Shown: one piece after another, positions 29,638 through 40,023 of the stretch
How positions within the stretch are numbered: the stretch's first letter is position 1
How the letters are laid out: each line of letters starts with the position of its first letter
Origin: Saccharina japonica
Lineage: Eukaryota > Sar > Phaeophyceae > Laminariales > Laminariaceae
NCBI GenBank assembly: GCA_008828725.1
Contig: MEHQ01004316.1
Span: 1 to 64,000 of the forward strand
Direction: 5' to 3'
Length of the DNA stretch: 64,000 bases
Program-made: the position numbers and the translations under genes
The notes under the pieces: generated by a model
Databases searched by the model: none
What the model saw: only the letters and a program-made list of their open reading frames with translations
What the model was told of the DNA's origin: nothing

Positions 29638-30989
29638 CAAGGATTATCGTGGTGCCGCAGGCACCGTGTGGGACGGGACGGGAGTCCTTAGCCCGCCGCA
29701 GGCGGAAAACAATTGGGCTCCCGTTGTCAACGGGACGGGATCCCATCGTCAGTTTTTCTGCTCCCGTTGTGACGGGATAGGACGGGATAAGTTTCGTCTA
29801 GACGGGACGGGAACGGGACGGGAAATGTCCCATGCTTTCTAGATGTGACGGGAACGGGACGGGAAATGTCCACATGCGTTCTAGACGGGACGGGAACGGG
29901 ACGGGAAGATGGAAGTTTTTTTTTTATGGGGACGGGATGGGAATCGAATATGGCTCCCATCTTTCAGACGGGATGGGATGGGACTATCACGTTCTATAGT
30001 GGGACGGGAAACAATGGGAAAATTGCCATTGTCGATGGGAAAGACAACGGGAAGCCCACTGGGGATATGTGGGACGTTCTCAGCGGAACATAGATGCTCA
30101 ACGGAACATACACCCCATCTTCCCCAAGCCTCGTTACGAACTAGTAATGTCTACCGCCGTGTACACCGGCACACTTCACGTTCTTCTTGTCCACAGCTGG
30201 CTCGAACTCCACGCAATACTTCCAAATCGCTGACGTCTGCTTGTTTCTCCCAACGCCTGCACCCATCTTATTCACGGGAGTACCACTGATCGCGAATTAC
30301 CGACTTGGCTGTGCCGGAGGCTCAGCAGCCGAGCCACCACCGGCCGATTCCGCCATGAGGAACGTGTGTGTGTGGTGCGTGTGTGGTGCGTCTCTCTCCA
30401 AAAGTGAAAAAAGAAAAAAAATGGGAGAGCTGACAGCGTACCATAACAATAAATAATTAAATCCAAGATTCACCTTGGATTCATATATAAAAATATGAAT
30501 ATATACAACTTCCACTGAAACTACGAAACTACACGTATGTAGGAAGTGCAAATGGGACATTTGGGAGGTTGAGCGGGAAGCGCAAATCGGAGGAAGATGG
30601 GAACTGACAATGGGAGCAGCATGTCCACGATGGTCATGGGAACGGGAGTACGTGCGGGGATAGTGGGACGGGAAGCAAGTGGGACGGGATACATTATCCT
30701 GCCAACGGGATGGGAAGTGATGGGACGGGAGAAAGTATCCTGCCAACGGGATGAGAAGTGATGGGACGGGACAAAGTATCAGACGATGGGATGGGAAGCA
30801 AGGTGGGGACGGGAGAACGGGAGGATCCTAATTCGGCCATATGGGACGGAAATGGGTAGGAAAAACATAATGGGATGGGACGGGAGGTCGTGGACGGGTG
30901 ACATTTCACGATGGGACGGGACGGGAATACCCGTCCCGTCCCGTTCTCTATGGGAATTCCCGTCCCGTTGACTCCCATGATAGTCCTTG
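29638..30989. mobile_element. hAT-like transposon with GGGACGGGA subterminal repeats
   Basis: Tips CAAGGATTATCGTGG (29638) and CCATGATAGTCCTTG (30975-30989) are inverted with two mismatches. Both are flanked by A-runs (7-8 A), compatible with an 8-bp target duplication in poly(A). Subterminal arrays of GGGACGGGAA fill 29670-30060 and 30650-30970. The interior keeps a BED zinc-finger remnant (30110-30356) but no catalytic core, so the copy is deleted. Its left edge is ~65 bp upstream of the Met of the 28910-29569 frame, so it would sit in that gene's 5' region. Confidence 0.7.
30110..30356 (-). pseudogene. BED-type zinc finger remnant of a hAT transposase
   Basis: From Met at 30356: MAESAGGGSAAEPPAQPSR, a TAA-type stop, then NKQTSAIWKYCVEFEPAVDK, KKNVKCAGVHGG and H. 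The S-x-IWKY..KKNVKC..H pattern fits the start of a BED finger (W-Y, Cys, Cys/His). Stops follow almost at once and no hATC core is present. The finger would bind the element's terminal repeats. The reading frame lies between the two GGGACGGGA arrays of the surrounding element, which supports the hAT assignment. Confidence 0.5.
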
Positions 30990-31988
30990 GAAAAAAAAGA
31001 CAAAGCAGCCCCGGCCTCGATAATAATGCCCACGTTTTTTCATGGAAATCCAGGGAAGAAAGATTGGAAATAATATTGGAAATATCTGACTCCGATAAGA
31101 ACGGCCCTAAGATCGACCCTAAATAAGTCGCGCTGAAAAATCGATCGGACCATAATCTGAAGCTCCAAAATCGAAGAAACGGCTTCTCCATATAATTGTT
31201 CATCTCGAAACACGTAAAATTGCGTTGAGAAAACGCTGGCCAATACACCATAATCCTCTCGGCCGAACCCGCTCTTACGAGTACTTGTACATATTGCCAG
31301 CCGGAACATCCACTCGATTTTACGACTTCTGCCAGACCACTGGGGAACACTGGACAGCAGTAAGTAGTGTCAATGTTGTAGTGCAAGCAGCAAGCCCGGA
31401 CCAACCCCAAGTATTGTTTGCAACGCTGGAGTCCATCTTTGCCCGCTCGTACTTGGTCATGTACTGGGTGATATTGATTTCGACGGCGCTTCTAAGCCCT
31501 GTTCTTTTCATATCGGCCGGGTCTCGCCCCCTGCATCCACCGCATCAGCCTCCGGCGGTGGGGGCTAGTCCATTTGCGAGTATTCGCCTTTGTTGGTGAA
31601 AACGTCGTTCTCCCTTCCTCTGCCACCGTAACCGTGCTCGTTGTCCGACATTCCGTTAGAAAGACTAGCACATGTACGTCTGGGCACTGGTCTGCGGTGT
31701 GTCGGTATGGTTGCTGAAGGCTAGGTGGTGGCATCGATGCCAGTGGGTGGCATCTGGCGTGGTGTCATCCCCGTAGCCCTCTTGTCTGAGGCTTCGATTA
31801 TTTTTATGAACTCCCTACGACTAGTGAGCGTCAGCTCTACGCCCCACACGCCCGCCAGCCCGGGCCCAATCTCTGTACGTACGAGGAAGAGTGCTGGCGT
31901 GTTAAAGTGGCTGCGTGCTCTATCAACGCGAGCTGATTGGTATCCAACCTTGTCAAGGTGAGCGGTAGATCTGTCTTACCAGCAAACG
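30990..31988. other. Spacer with MITE-end fragments, no clear gene
   Basis: 31090-31120 reads ACGGCCCTAAGATCGACCCT followed by AA. This looks like the right tips of the two Harbinger-like MITE families (51549 and 54570) next to each other. A plus-strand frame at 31725-31961 has no motif. It ends ~28 bp before the Nudix exon and may be 5'-flanking sequence. Confidence 0.4.
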
Positions 31989-32338
31989 ATGGCCGGAGGG
32001 ATCATCCTTCGTTCCTCTATTCTTCTTCTTGCTTCCCTTTTCTCGCTCCGAACCGTGGCGGCAAACAGGTTGCACAGCACCTACGGGCAGAGGCTGGCCA
32101 TCGTGACGATGCCGAGTGATTTCATTGCTCGCTTGAGGTGTTCACCGGCGCTCCGCAAGTCGAACACGCTGGAAAGTGACTGGTCCAACCTTCGAGCCCG
32201 GCCGAGCCCGGTGCCCCGTACGAAAAAACAAGCTAGTGCCATTCCCACGCCGAGACGAGCTTCTTTGTCTATTATTCTGCGCGAAACAGAGCAGGGGACA
32301 GTAGAACTGCTGGTCATCAAGAGGGCCTCAAACCCCAG
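31989..32338 (+). CDS. Probable first exon of a secreted or organelle-targeted Nudix hydrolase
   Basis: From ATG at 31989 the frame gives a hydrophobic N-terminus (MAGGIILRSSILLLASLFSL, then RTVAA), suitable as a signal or presequence. A linker with DFIARLRCSPALRK follows, then ASLSIILRE..VELLVIKRASNPR. That last segment matches the first strands of Nudix CoA-diphosphatase-like proteins, where (A)(A)VxxILR..ELLFIKRA..P precedes the substrate loop and Nudix box. The frame stops at a perfect donor, CAG/GTGAGA (32339), which in reading-through would be a TGA. The downstream exon with the Nudix box (G-x5-E-x7-REUXEE) is not visible in the next ~1 kb, so the intron is long or the gene is truncated by repeats. 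Nudix enzymes hydrolyse nucleoside-diphosphate-linked compounds. The fold call rests on ~30 residues. Confidence 0.45.
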
Positions 32339-33950
32339 GTGAGATCTCGATGTTGTTTGCTTGTGTTCGTTTGGGCCGACCTGCACACTGCGCTGTGTTT
32401 TGAAGGCAATATCTCACAATTTGAGCTTGATACCCAGGGAGGGCGCACAAAACATAATCCCCGAGAACCACACTCCAAGTTTTGTATTTAGGGCCTGCTG
32501 AGGGACTGGGGGTAACTAAATCCTATATAAGCCACGGCTCAATACTAATTCCTATACACCAAAAGTGACTTGAGCTTAGACTGGGGACTGGGGACGAAAC
32601 TATTATACTTGACTTGCCTGGGCATAGAGGCACTTCATCATTTAGAGCGGCAAGTCTTCTCGATCTGTTTTTGAGTTATGAGTACTCTGTGCTTTGCGAA
32701 CAAAAGCTGCTTTGCCTGATCCGTATGCCTGATACAACCTGATCCAAATCTAGCAGCGCATCCAAATCTAGCAGCGCATACAAGTCCATATATGACGTAA
32801 GGTGATGCAGGTGGCTCGAGCTCAGTGCACCTACGAGCCTCTGCTTTGGAAACTAGAGGAGCTGCCGGCTGCGGTACGTTCGAAACAAAACGCGGCGAGA
32901 CTGTTTCTTGAAGCCGTCGAAAACGCGGCGAGAATGGGCGCGACGCACAAAGCACGACGAGCGCCTCCCACGTAGTGTTGGTGAGCAACTAAAGTGAGCA
33001 TGCTTAGTTGAGTATTGTTGGCTCGCTTAATATAACCATAAACAAAGCAACCATAATATCGTGCTTATTTGCTTATTTTAGCTATATGGAGTTTAACATA
33101 GTATACTGAACGCCATACAGAATAAGTGTACGGGTTTTAGAATGCCCTTAGTAAACTCTATACAAAGAAAAAGGTATGTGTTTTGGTGTCAACATATTCG
33201 TATGGGTTCTAGTTCGGCGATACTGAAATTCCGTATAATTGTATATATATATAGGTTTTACGCCATACAAAAAAATTAAGCATGCCATACAAAACAATAA
33301 GCAACTAAAAGTTGCTTAAACAACCAATTTATCGATTATCTTTCGAATTGCAATGTCATCATCGTTTTTCTGGGTTGTGGGAGAGAGAGAGTTCTCTTCT
33401 CGGCCAGACACACCTATCGCAGCCTCCTGCAATCCCCTATGCATCTCGCCCATACATCTACCGTCTCTCTCCCTATTACGATACCAGCCGGGTTCCTAAT
33501 TATTACCGCCTACAGTCGTCTCGGATGACCAAGCCTCCGAATGGTACTGTACCATTCGACTCCTCCAACTCCGAGGTTATTTGAGACTACTGTTGCAGTA
33601 CACTAGTTGTCATTTCCTACCCCAGGCAGTACCTTCTCCCGGGTGCCTCTCCTTCCATTCACTTGTCCAACGTTTGATAGCTTACGTGGCACCCTGCTCA
33701 AACCCCCATAATAGGTAGGTTATCATTCGTATACGCCTTGTACGCGTCGGACTTCTACCTTCCTACTATTTTTGATCTCTCGTTCCAATATGCATCCTAC
33801 GGTCGAAAGCGCCCTCCGGATATTTGCATTTTCCAGCCGCGAGCGTGGTCGCTTGCCCGATACGCAACGAGTACAGAGCGAACTCATCAGGATTACAACC
33901 TGCCTCCGTTACTAACTCCACCGTTGCTCGAAGGGCACATTCCTATCCCA
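32339..33950. other. Intron or spacer after the Nudix exon; no Nudix box found
   Basis: Starts with the donor GTGAGA. Searched by eye for FPGG/REUXEE-like coding on the plus strand; none seen. AT-rich at 33000-33310. Frames at 33312-33584 and 33738-33962 have no motif. Confidence 0.35.
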
Positions 33951-34511
33951 CTACTCCAGTAGACTTACCACAACGACACGAGAAGAGGGTGGCGTGGTCG
34001 GAAAAACACCAGGAATGAATGACGTCAACTCCAACATAAGGGCAACGACATCGCCGTCGACCCTAACAAACGACCTCGACCCCCGAACCTCGTTCGGTGT
34101 CCACGCGCGCATGGTTCCAATATGTTTCTGGTCACCCGTTTCTACCGTGTCGACCGGTTGCCATCGCAAGCAGTTTGACTTTTTGTCGTTGGCGTAAACC
34201 GCAACATCGCCCCGAGTCACGCTATTCACGGGTTTGGGTGCACTACTCCCGAGTCGGCGGCGAATTTCTCGTTTACCGGGGCCATCCGACAATAACTCAA
34301 ACCTAAACACAGCCCCTACACCTGCCTCTCTATACACAGTGGGGGGGCGATGTTTCGTTTTCGCGGAAAGCATACCGAACAAGACCGGTACGCCAACGCG
34401 GCGGGGAACCCCGCCGTCACGTGGGACCATACAACACACAAAACCAAGCTCAATCCACCCACACAACTCACACACACACAACGCACACACACCCTTGCCT
34501 TCAGATCCCAT
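33951..34511 (-). CDS. Hypothetical ORF
   Basis: A 186-codon minus-strand frame. The first half overlaps the GT-rich repeat units described at 34260-34900. The second half (RRRLGSSAPKPVNSVTRGDV, AVYANDKKSNCLRW, SFVRVDGDVVALMLELTSFI) has ordinary protein composition. No family recognised, no signal peptide, and the Met lies in repeat sequence, so the true start is uncertain. It could be a terminal exon or chance. Confidence 0.25.
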   Translation of the reverse strand: MGSEGKGVCALCVCELCGWIELGFVCCMVPRDGGVPRRVGVPVLFGMLSAKTKHRPPTVYREAGVGAVFRFELLSDGPGKREIRRRLGSSAPKPVNSVTRGDVAVYANDKKSNCLRWQPVDTVETGDQKHIGTMRAWTPNEVRGSRSFVRVDGDVVALMLELTSFIPGVFPTTPPSSRVVVVSLLE

Positions 34512-34900
34512 GGGGCAAAGAGATTTGTTGCCGTGAAAGGCCTATCGGACAAGACTGGCAGACGTACGCGGCGGGTAGTGCCGCCCTCACGTAGGACGGT
34601 AAACCACACCCACATACCCACAGACATTCTGACGCACTTTTATCTGCAGACCACAAGAGGTCTGAGTTAAGTTTTCGTTTCACAGAACAAAAGCGATGGG
34701 CGAACGCGGCGGAAAGCCGTCGTGTGGAACCGTAAAACCAAATACACACTCGCCCACACACAAACAAGAAGGAACACAAAAACTCGAACACACACCCACA
34801 CCAACACAAACACTCAAACACACCCACACCTGCACACATCACGGCGGGGGGCGGGGGCAGGCGACGAGACCCGTGCGTGTGTGCCGGCCGTCTGATTTGC
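34260..34900. repeat. Imperfect tandem array, ~180-bp unit, with (CA)n-rich spacers
   Basis: Three units near 34350-34500, 34530-34640 and 34680-34860. Each has CGAAC(A)AGAC/AAAGCG, an ..ACGCGGCGG..CCGTC(A)CGT.. block and a CACACA-rich tail. On the minus strand each encodes a variant of V.R(D/E)GG..RRV..PVL. The units look like a short coding-like block plus a GT-rich spacer, copied three times with divergence. Confidence 0.6.
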
Positions 34901-35410
34901 CCGACCCCAACACTCATTATCACCCATAAATATACAGAACACACTGTATGTCAGGCGGCCAGATTCGTACGTGCGCCTAGCCGGCCCCGCCACCAAACAT
35001 TGTGGGGGCTTGTTCATCCCATCCGCCTTGGCCGCTGCTCGAACCGCACCTCTAGCTTTCAGGGTGGGTGTACGTACAGTCTTCCCGAAGTGGCAGGTGC
35101 GTACTCGCTGCCCTGCGTAACAATCAGAACCTCCGCCGCCTCCCTCGATCTGCTGGGCGCGCTCTCGGCTAGGTAGAGACCGCCGTCGCCCCGCACGGTC
35201 GCCGTAGTTTTCCGCCCCCCCTGGGCATCGATTCTGCACAACCGGAGTCGCACGCGGGCCAGCCAAAACTTGATACCTTCACAATTTTTCGAGTCCCGAC
35301 GGCATCTCGTCGCACGGAGAAATCGTGTCCGAGTACATCAGACGGGCGAGGGAAGCGCGGGGAAGGGGGGGGGGGGATAGTGCCCAATTACCAACATTCG
35401 ACAGGAGCGG
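34901..35410. other. Spacer; possible minus-strand coding remnant
   Basis: The minus strand 35253-35059 reads LCRIDAQGGRKTTATVRGDG and REAAEVLIVTQGSEYAPATS, which has protein-like composition, but there is no family or clear start or donor. G-runs at 35360-35432. Confidence 0.3.
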
Positions 35411-35650
35411 GGGAAGGGGGGGGGGGGGGGGGTGTACTCATGTTGTGCACGGCCGTAGTCATATGACCATAGACCCTCGCATCCCTACAATGCCGGGACG
35501 GAGCCGTTGGTTTTCACCAACCAGGCAGACATTGCTTGCACCAAGCGCGAACGCCGTGAGGTATTGGGCGAGTCGCATGGAGGGTGAGCTGCATCCTGCT
35601 AAGAACGCCTCTGAGGCGGACTTGCATATGGACGACAGCTTCAATGAGTT
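35411..35650 (-). mobile_element. 5'-truncated LINE 3' end, second family, poly(C) tail
   Basis: On the minus strand it ends ATGGTCATATGACTACGGCC, GTGCACAACATGAGTACACC and a C-run (plus G-run 35418-35432). About 230 bp match the plus-strand copy at 47140-47400 (share FALGASN.CLVGEN and PGIVGMRGSMVI). The last 60 bp align with the end of the LINE at 40023 (GGGATGCG..GGTC.ATGGTCA.ATGACTA..GC..CAACA.ATGAGTAC), so the two families are related. Confidence 0.75.
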
Positions 35651-35789
35651 GATTTAATTTCTGGTGTGGCCACTTCCAGAGACAGTAACGGGTGTTACGG
35701 GGGGGGGGGAGGATAATGGGTGGGTGGGGGGGGAAACAGCCCTCGACGCCCCAAAATAGAAGGGAATTCAGAATCACATGGAAAAAGAG

Positions 35790-36386
35790 GGGGGCGAAAT
35801 AGGATGCACAATTGGAGAGTACGCATGGATAGGGAAAAAGAGAAAGGGACAGAATAAGAAGAATAGGGGGGCGGGGGAAGTAGGGTTCCTAGTCAAATAA
35901 TACCTGTGTGACATAATAGAAGTGATCAAAGACACGAAATTCGACGAAAGCATCTGGATAAAGATACCAGGGGAGAGGGGAGCGAAATATTATTTCTTGG
36001 GAAACATATATATGCCTCCCAGAGTCGACAGAGTACGGTAAAACGATATACAGAAGAAAATCGGAGAAATAGCAGTAGATGTACAAAAATATAAAAGACA
36101 AGGAGAAGTAGTACTAGTCGGAGATTTTAACTCAAGAATTGGGAAGGCAAGCAACCCGAACGAGAACATTGGACAGTATGGGGAAGTAACAAAGACTAAG
36201 AACGGGGAAGAGATGCTGAAGTTCCTTAAGAACAATGAGATGAAGACTCTGAACGGTAGAGTAAAAAAGCCAGAACCAGAATGGACTAGACAGTGCATAC
36301 AAAAGGGAGAAAGCTCCGTTCTTGACTTTATAGTGGTAGAAAACGGAAGTAGTAAGGAAACTGAAGTACATGTATGCGCGGTGGAC
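35790..36386 (+). pseudogene. LINE AP endonuclease domain, N-terminal part, interrupted
   Basis: The frame contains RGAGEVGFLVK, FDESIWIKIPGERGAKYYF, LGNIYMPP, GEVVLVGDFNSRIG (GDFN active-site motif, 36120) and KGESSVLDFIVV (motif before the catalytic His-Asp pair). In-frame TAAs occur near 35899 and after RVDRVR (36040), so the domain is mutated. The domain nicks the target to prime reverse transcription. Its last motif, TDHCLI, is found after the inserted segment at 37171-37188. Confidence 0.8.
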
Positions 36387-37165
36387 GTACGAGCTGGTTC
36401 CAGAGACAGCCAGAGCTTTACCCCTTCGCAACTTTGCGCTTTGGTCTTTGAGAGTTAGAAAACGAAACTTGGCAGGGATGTGCGCCACAACACGAAGACA
36501 AAACCTATGCCTGGCCGTTTTTTTTTTTTTTTTTTCGTTTTTTAGGTACACTTTTCCATATTTTCTGAATTTGTTGGCAACTTTGACCGTACATCATGGA
36601 CATGTATTTATTTATTTTTAAAAGGCCAGCAATGCGTTGTTTTGTAATTTTGTTGCGCACAACCGTGTCAACTTTTCGTGTTACAACTCTCAAACCCCAA
36701 AGCGCAAAAACGATTCCCGTGAGGAGTAAATATTCCCTTAAGGTGCCAAAATTGCTCTATACATTGTTCTAGTACTTTGGGAGGCGTTTCTTATAACAGC
36801 CCCTCACGGCTTGCAAATCAAAACAAGTGTCACGAACGTCTTCCTCTTGTTGATGCGATCATGTCAATATGTCTAGTGTCGAATATGTCGACGTACTGAC
36901 CGATACATGGCCTGATTTCAAAGTATCTTGATTTAACTATAGGATTATCATCCCTATGTGAAATAGCGCCTCCCTAAGTACTACGACAATGTCCATATCT
37001 CGCGAACTACAACTCGCACTACAAAAATCGCTTCACCGATGTGTTCCCCTTGTTCATGCGGTCGTATAGATATATTTCGTGTTGAAAAAAACAGTGTATT
37101 CCGGTTTGTTATTTGCCGAAGGTGCAATTTTACGCCTTTCCGTGGAACCACCTCGTAGGAACTAC
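36387..37165. mobile_element. ~0.78-kb insertion splitting the LINE endonuclease
   Basis: The LINE reading (VHVCAVDV) stops at ~36386 and resumes (GTDHCLIGTD) at 37168. The inserted sequence has T17 at 36522-36538, no coding, and near its ends an inverted match: TACGAGCTGGTTCCA at 36388 versus TACGAGGTGGTTCCA, reverse-complemented, at 37143-37157. CTGGT also occurs at both junctions and could be a short target duplication. A non-autonomous DNA transposon is the likeliest reading. TA and CTGGT are both possible target sites; I cannot decide. Confidence 0.55.
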
Positions 37166-40023
37166 CTGGTACGGATCACTGCCTAATAGGGACAGACAGC
37201 CAGCAGACGAGAGTTATCAAAAATGGGCGCGGTAGGAAATTGTACAGATGGCGAATAGATGAACTAGAAGTAAAGGAAAAACGGGAAACGTTCCAAGAAG
37301 AGATGATTGAAAATGCAGAGCATTTTTTCGATCTGCTGGAAAGCATAGGTACGGCAAAGAACAATATAGAGAGAGATAGTGCAGGAGCGAGGACAATAGA
37401 AGGATGGGAGAAATTGGTCGAGACCACAGCAAGTAAAGTAATAGGGAAAAAGTTGATAATATGCAATAGAGCAGTAAAATCGTGGGATGAAGAAGTAAAA
37501 GAGGCTATAGGAGTAAGGAGAAAGGCACACGCAAAATACGCATCGAGAAAAACTACGTCAGGATGGGAGGAGTATGGTATTGCTAGAAATAAAGTAAAAA
37601 AGGTGGTTGAGAAGAAGAAGAAAGGGATATGGAGAGACGTAGTTAATAAAACGAATGAAAACTTTGATGGCGGGATGAAGCAGATGTGGGTAGGGATAAA
37701 AGGGATACTAGGCAAACAAGCAGGAGAGGCAGATACGGGGATAGCTACATTAAGAGCACAGAACGGTAAAATGGTTAGTAGTTCGAAGGGGAAAAGGGAA
37801 GTACTTGTAGAGCATTACCGCAAGCTAGGGACGCCCACAACCAACGAAACGTTCGACAAAGAATTTGAGAAAGATATCAACGCGTGGGCGGAGGCGAACG
37901 TAGATGCATCAGAAAGGGAAGACAGTGGTTCAGAAGGGTTACAGGGAGAGTTCACAAGAGAAGAAGTTAAGAAGTGTGTAGCTAAACTTAAGAATAGAAA
38001 GGCAGCAGGGGCAGACCAAATAGTTAATGAATTTATGAAGTACGGGGGAGAAGGAATGCTTACCATGATGGTTAAGTTGTATAACTGGATATGGAAAAAC
38101 GAGTACGCACCTAAGAGATGGAGAGAAGGAGTAGTAGTAAACTTGTTTAAGAAAGGAGACAAGGCTGACCCGGGTAACTATAGGGGAATAACGCTACTAA
38201 GCACTGTAGGTAAAACGTTCTGTAAGATTTTGAACGATAGAATGGGAACAATGATGGAGAAGGAAGAAAAGATTAGCGAAGGGCAAGCAGGATTTAGGCC
38301 AAACCGTAGCTGCGTCGATCATGTGTACACATTAGGTAAGATAATCCAAGGCAGGAAAGACGCGGGGCTAACAACGTACTGTTTCTTTTTAGATGTACAG
38401 AAGGCCTACGATACAGTATGGAGAAATGGGCTGTGGAAAAAGTTGTGGGAAATAGGGATAAGAGGAAAGATGTGGAGAATGATGAAGAAGATGACGGAAT
38501 GTACGAGAAGTGCTGTGATGTTGGACGGGGAAATATCGAAGTACGTTGGTATCCTACAGGGAGTTGCCCAGGGATGTACGCTATCACCTAACCTATTCAA
38601 GGTATACATTAATGACATGATAGTAGCAGTAGAAGCAGCATCGCAGGGAGTCACGGTGGGGGAAGATACGGTGTCGGGATTGATGTTTGCTGATGATTTC
38701 GTTTGCATATCAGAAACACCCGAAGGACTGCAGAAACAAATAGAGAAGGCAATCGAGTACACCAGGAAGTGGAGAGTGACGGCGAACGTAAAAAAGTGCG
38801 CAGTAGTTGTATGTAACGAAGATAAGGAGAGTCCGGTAACTTGTAAGTGGAAGTGGGGAGAAGATGAATTACCGATCGTAGACCAGTATACGTACCTTGG
38901 CGTAGAAATCTCAAAAGATTGCTCTTGGGATGCACACATAAATAAAATAATAGGCAAGGGTAAGGCACACGTAGGCAAGATGGAAGCAGTCCTAACAGAC
39001 TCGCACCTTGACACTAGAATTAAGAGATGTATACTGATGAATGTGATTGTACCAAAGCTAGAATATGCAGGAGAAGTATGGGAAGGGAACGCGAAGCTCG
39101 TAAAACAGCTGGAAACAGTACAGATGACAGCAGCTAAAAAAGTACTAGGATGCTCAAGTACGACGAGTAATACAGTATTGAGAGCAGAACTGGGAATGTA
39201 CCCACTTAAGACAAATAGAGACGTGCGTAAGTTGAAATGGCAATATAAAGTAAAGAACATGCCAAATAAGAGGTTGCCAGCCATAGCCGATAAAGCTGTA
39301 TGGGAGAAAGTAACCAAAGGGCGAGCTGGAATAAGGTGGGATAGCGTAGTCGAGAAAGTATGGAAGGAAATAGGAAACCAAAAAGAGACGCTGGCCATAG
39401 AGAAATTTAGCGGATACAAGACAGAAGTGAAAGAAAGGATAGAAAGAAGGGAAAGGCTAGCACTGAGAAAGAAGGTGGAAGGGGAAGAACACTTAGAGAT
39501 GTACGGGGGGTTGAGAGAAGGAATAGGAATGAAAAGGTATCTGCACGGCCCAATGGACTTCGCGAAAAAGCTGAAACTGCGATTTCGTGTAGGGGACCTG
39601 GACCTGCCAGAAAGAAGAAGGAGGTATACCAGTAGCCGGGAGGAGGAGGAAGTAGATGCACAGATGTGCCCATGTGGCAAAGCCATAGAGAGTAGAGTTC
39701 ACATAGTGGGAGAATGTGAAAGGTACAAGGAGGAAAGGGATGTGCTAGAGGAGGAGATGAGGAAAATAGACGAGTGTGACATGGAGCAGTTTGGTACACT
39801 AAATAGTAGCGAGAAAACGATCGCTATCTTAGGAGATAGATGGTGGCCACAGGCGGCGAAGCAGGAAGGGGATAAGATTAGCAAAAGGTTTCTCTGTAAT
39901 ATATGGAAACAACGTAATGAGCGCCCAAGTGTTGGAGGTGTCTCTATTAGGAGTAGGAACGGTGCTCCGTCTCGAAAGGGATGCGTGGTCAATGGTCAAA
40001 TGACTAAGGCAAGCAACAAATGA
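37159..40023 (+). CDS. LINE ORF2 protein: endonuclease C-terminus, reverse transcriptase, Cys-rich tail
   Basis: An open frame of ~955 codons with no internal stop. It starts inside the element, not at a Met; a TTG at 37240 begins the commonly predicted 927-residue part. Order: TDHCLI (endonuclease end); linker with RVIKNGRGRKLYRW; RT fingers KNRKAAGADQIVNEFMKYGG, NLFKKGDKADPGNYRGITLL and ISEGQAGFRPNRSC; palm FFLDVQKAYDTVWRNGLWKK, GVAQGCTLSPNLF and the catalytic LMFADDF (FADD at 38686-38697); thumb YTYLGVEISKD; a long basic region; then a CPCG..H..EC zinc-finger-like motif near 39665-39715. The end QMTKASNK-stop overlaps the conserved 3' terminus of the family. The intact RT suggests recent activity, though the endonuclease is disrupted. 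Confidence 0.9.
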   Translation, partial: ELPGTDHCLIGTDSQQTRVIKNGRGRKLYRWRIDELEVKEKRETFQEEMIENAEHFFDLLESIGTAKNNIERDSAGARTIEGWEKLVETTASKVIGKKLIICNRAVKSWDEEVKEAIGVRRKAHAKYASRKTTSGWEEYGIARNKVKKVVEKKKKGIWRDVVNKTNENFDGGMKQMWVGIKGILGKQAGEADTGIATLRAQNGKMVSSSKGKREVLVEHYRKLGTPTTNETFDKEFEKDINAWAEANVDASEREDSGSEGLQGEFTREEVKKCVAKLKNRKAAGADQIVNEFMKYGGEGMLTMMVKLYNWIWKNEYAPKRWREGVVVNLFKKGDKADPGNYRGITLLSTVGKTFCKILNDRMGTMMEKEEKISEGQAGFRPNRSCVDHVYTLGKIIQGRKDAGLTTYCFFLDVQKAYDTVWRNGLWKKLWEIGIRGKMWRMMKKMTECTRSAVMLDGEISKYVGILQGVAQGCTLSPNLFKVYINDMIVAVEAASQGVTVGEDTVSGLMFADDFVCISETPEGLQKQIEKAIEYTRKWRVTANVKKCAVVVCNEDKESPVTCKWKWGEDELPIVDQYTYLGVEISKDCSWDAHINKIIGKGKAHVGKMEAVLTDSHLDTRIKRCILMNVIVPKLEYAGEVWEGNAKLVKQLETVQMTAAKKVLGCSSTTSNTVLRAELGMYPLKTNRDVRKLKWQYKVKNMPNKRLPAIADKAVWEKVTKGRAGIRWDSVVEKVWKEIGNQKETLAIEKFSGYKTEVKERIERRERLALRKKVEGEEHLEMYGGLREGIGMKRYLHGPMDFAKKLKLRFRVGDLDLPERRRRYTSSREEEEVDAQMCPCGKAIESRVHIVGECERYKEERDVLEEEMRKIDECDMEQFGTLNSSEKTIAILGDRWWPQAAKQEGDKISKRFLCNIWKQRNERPSVGGVSIRSRNGAPSRKGCVVNGQMTKASNK

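Noticed and set aside
38406-39686. A 426-codon minus-strand reading frame opposite the LINE RT
   Set aside because: It is the exact antisense of the ORF2 frame and shows no independent motif; A-rich sense codons leave few antisense stops.
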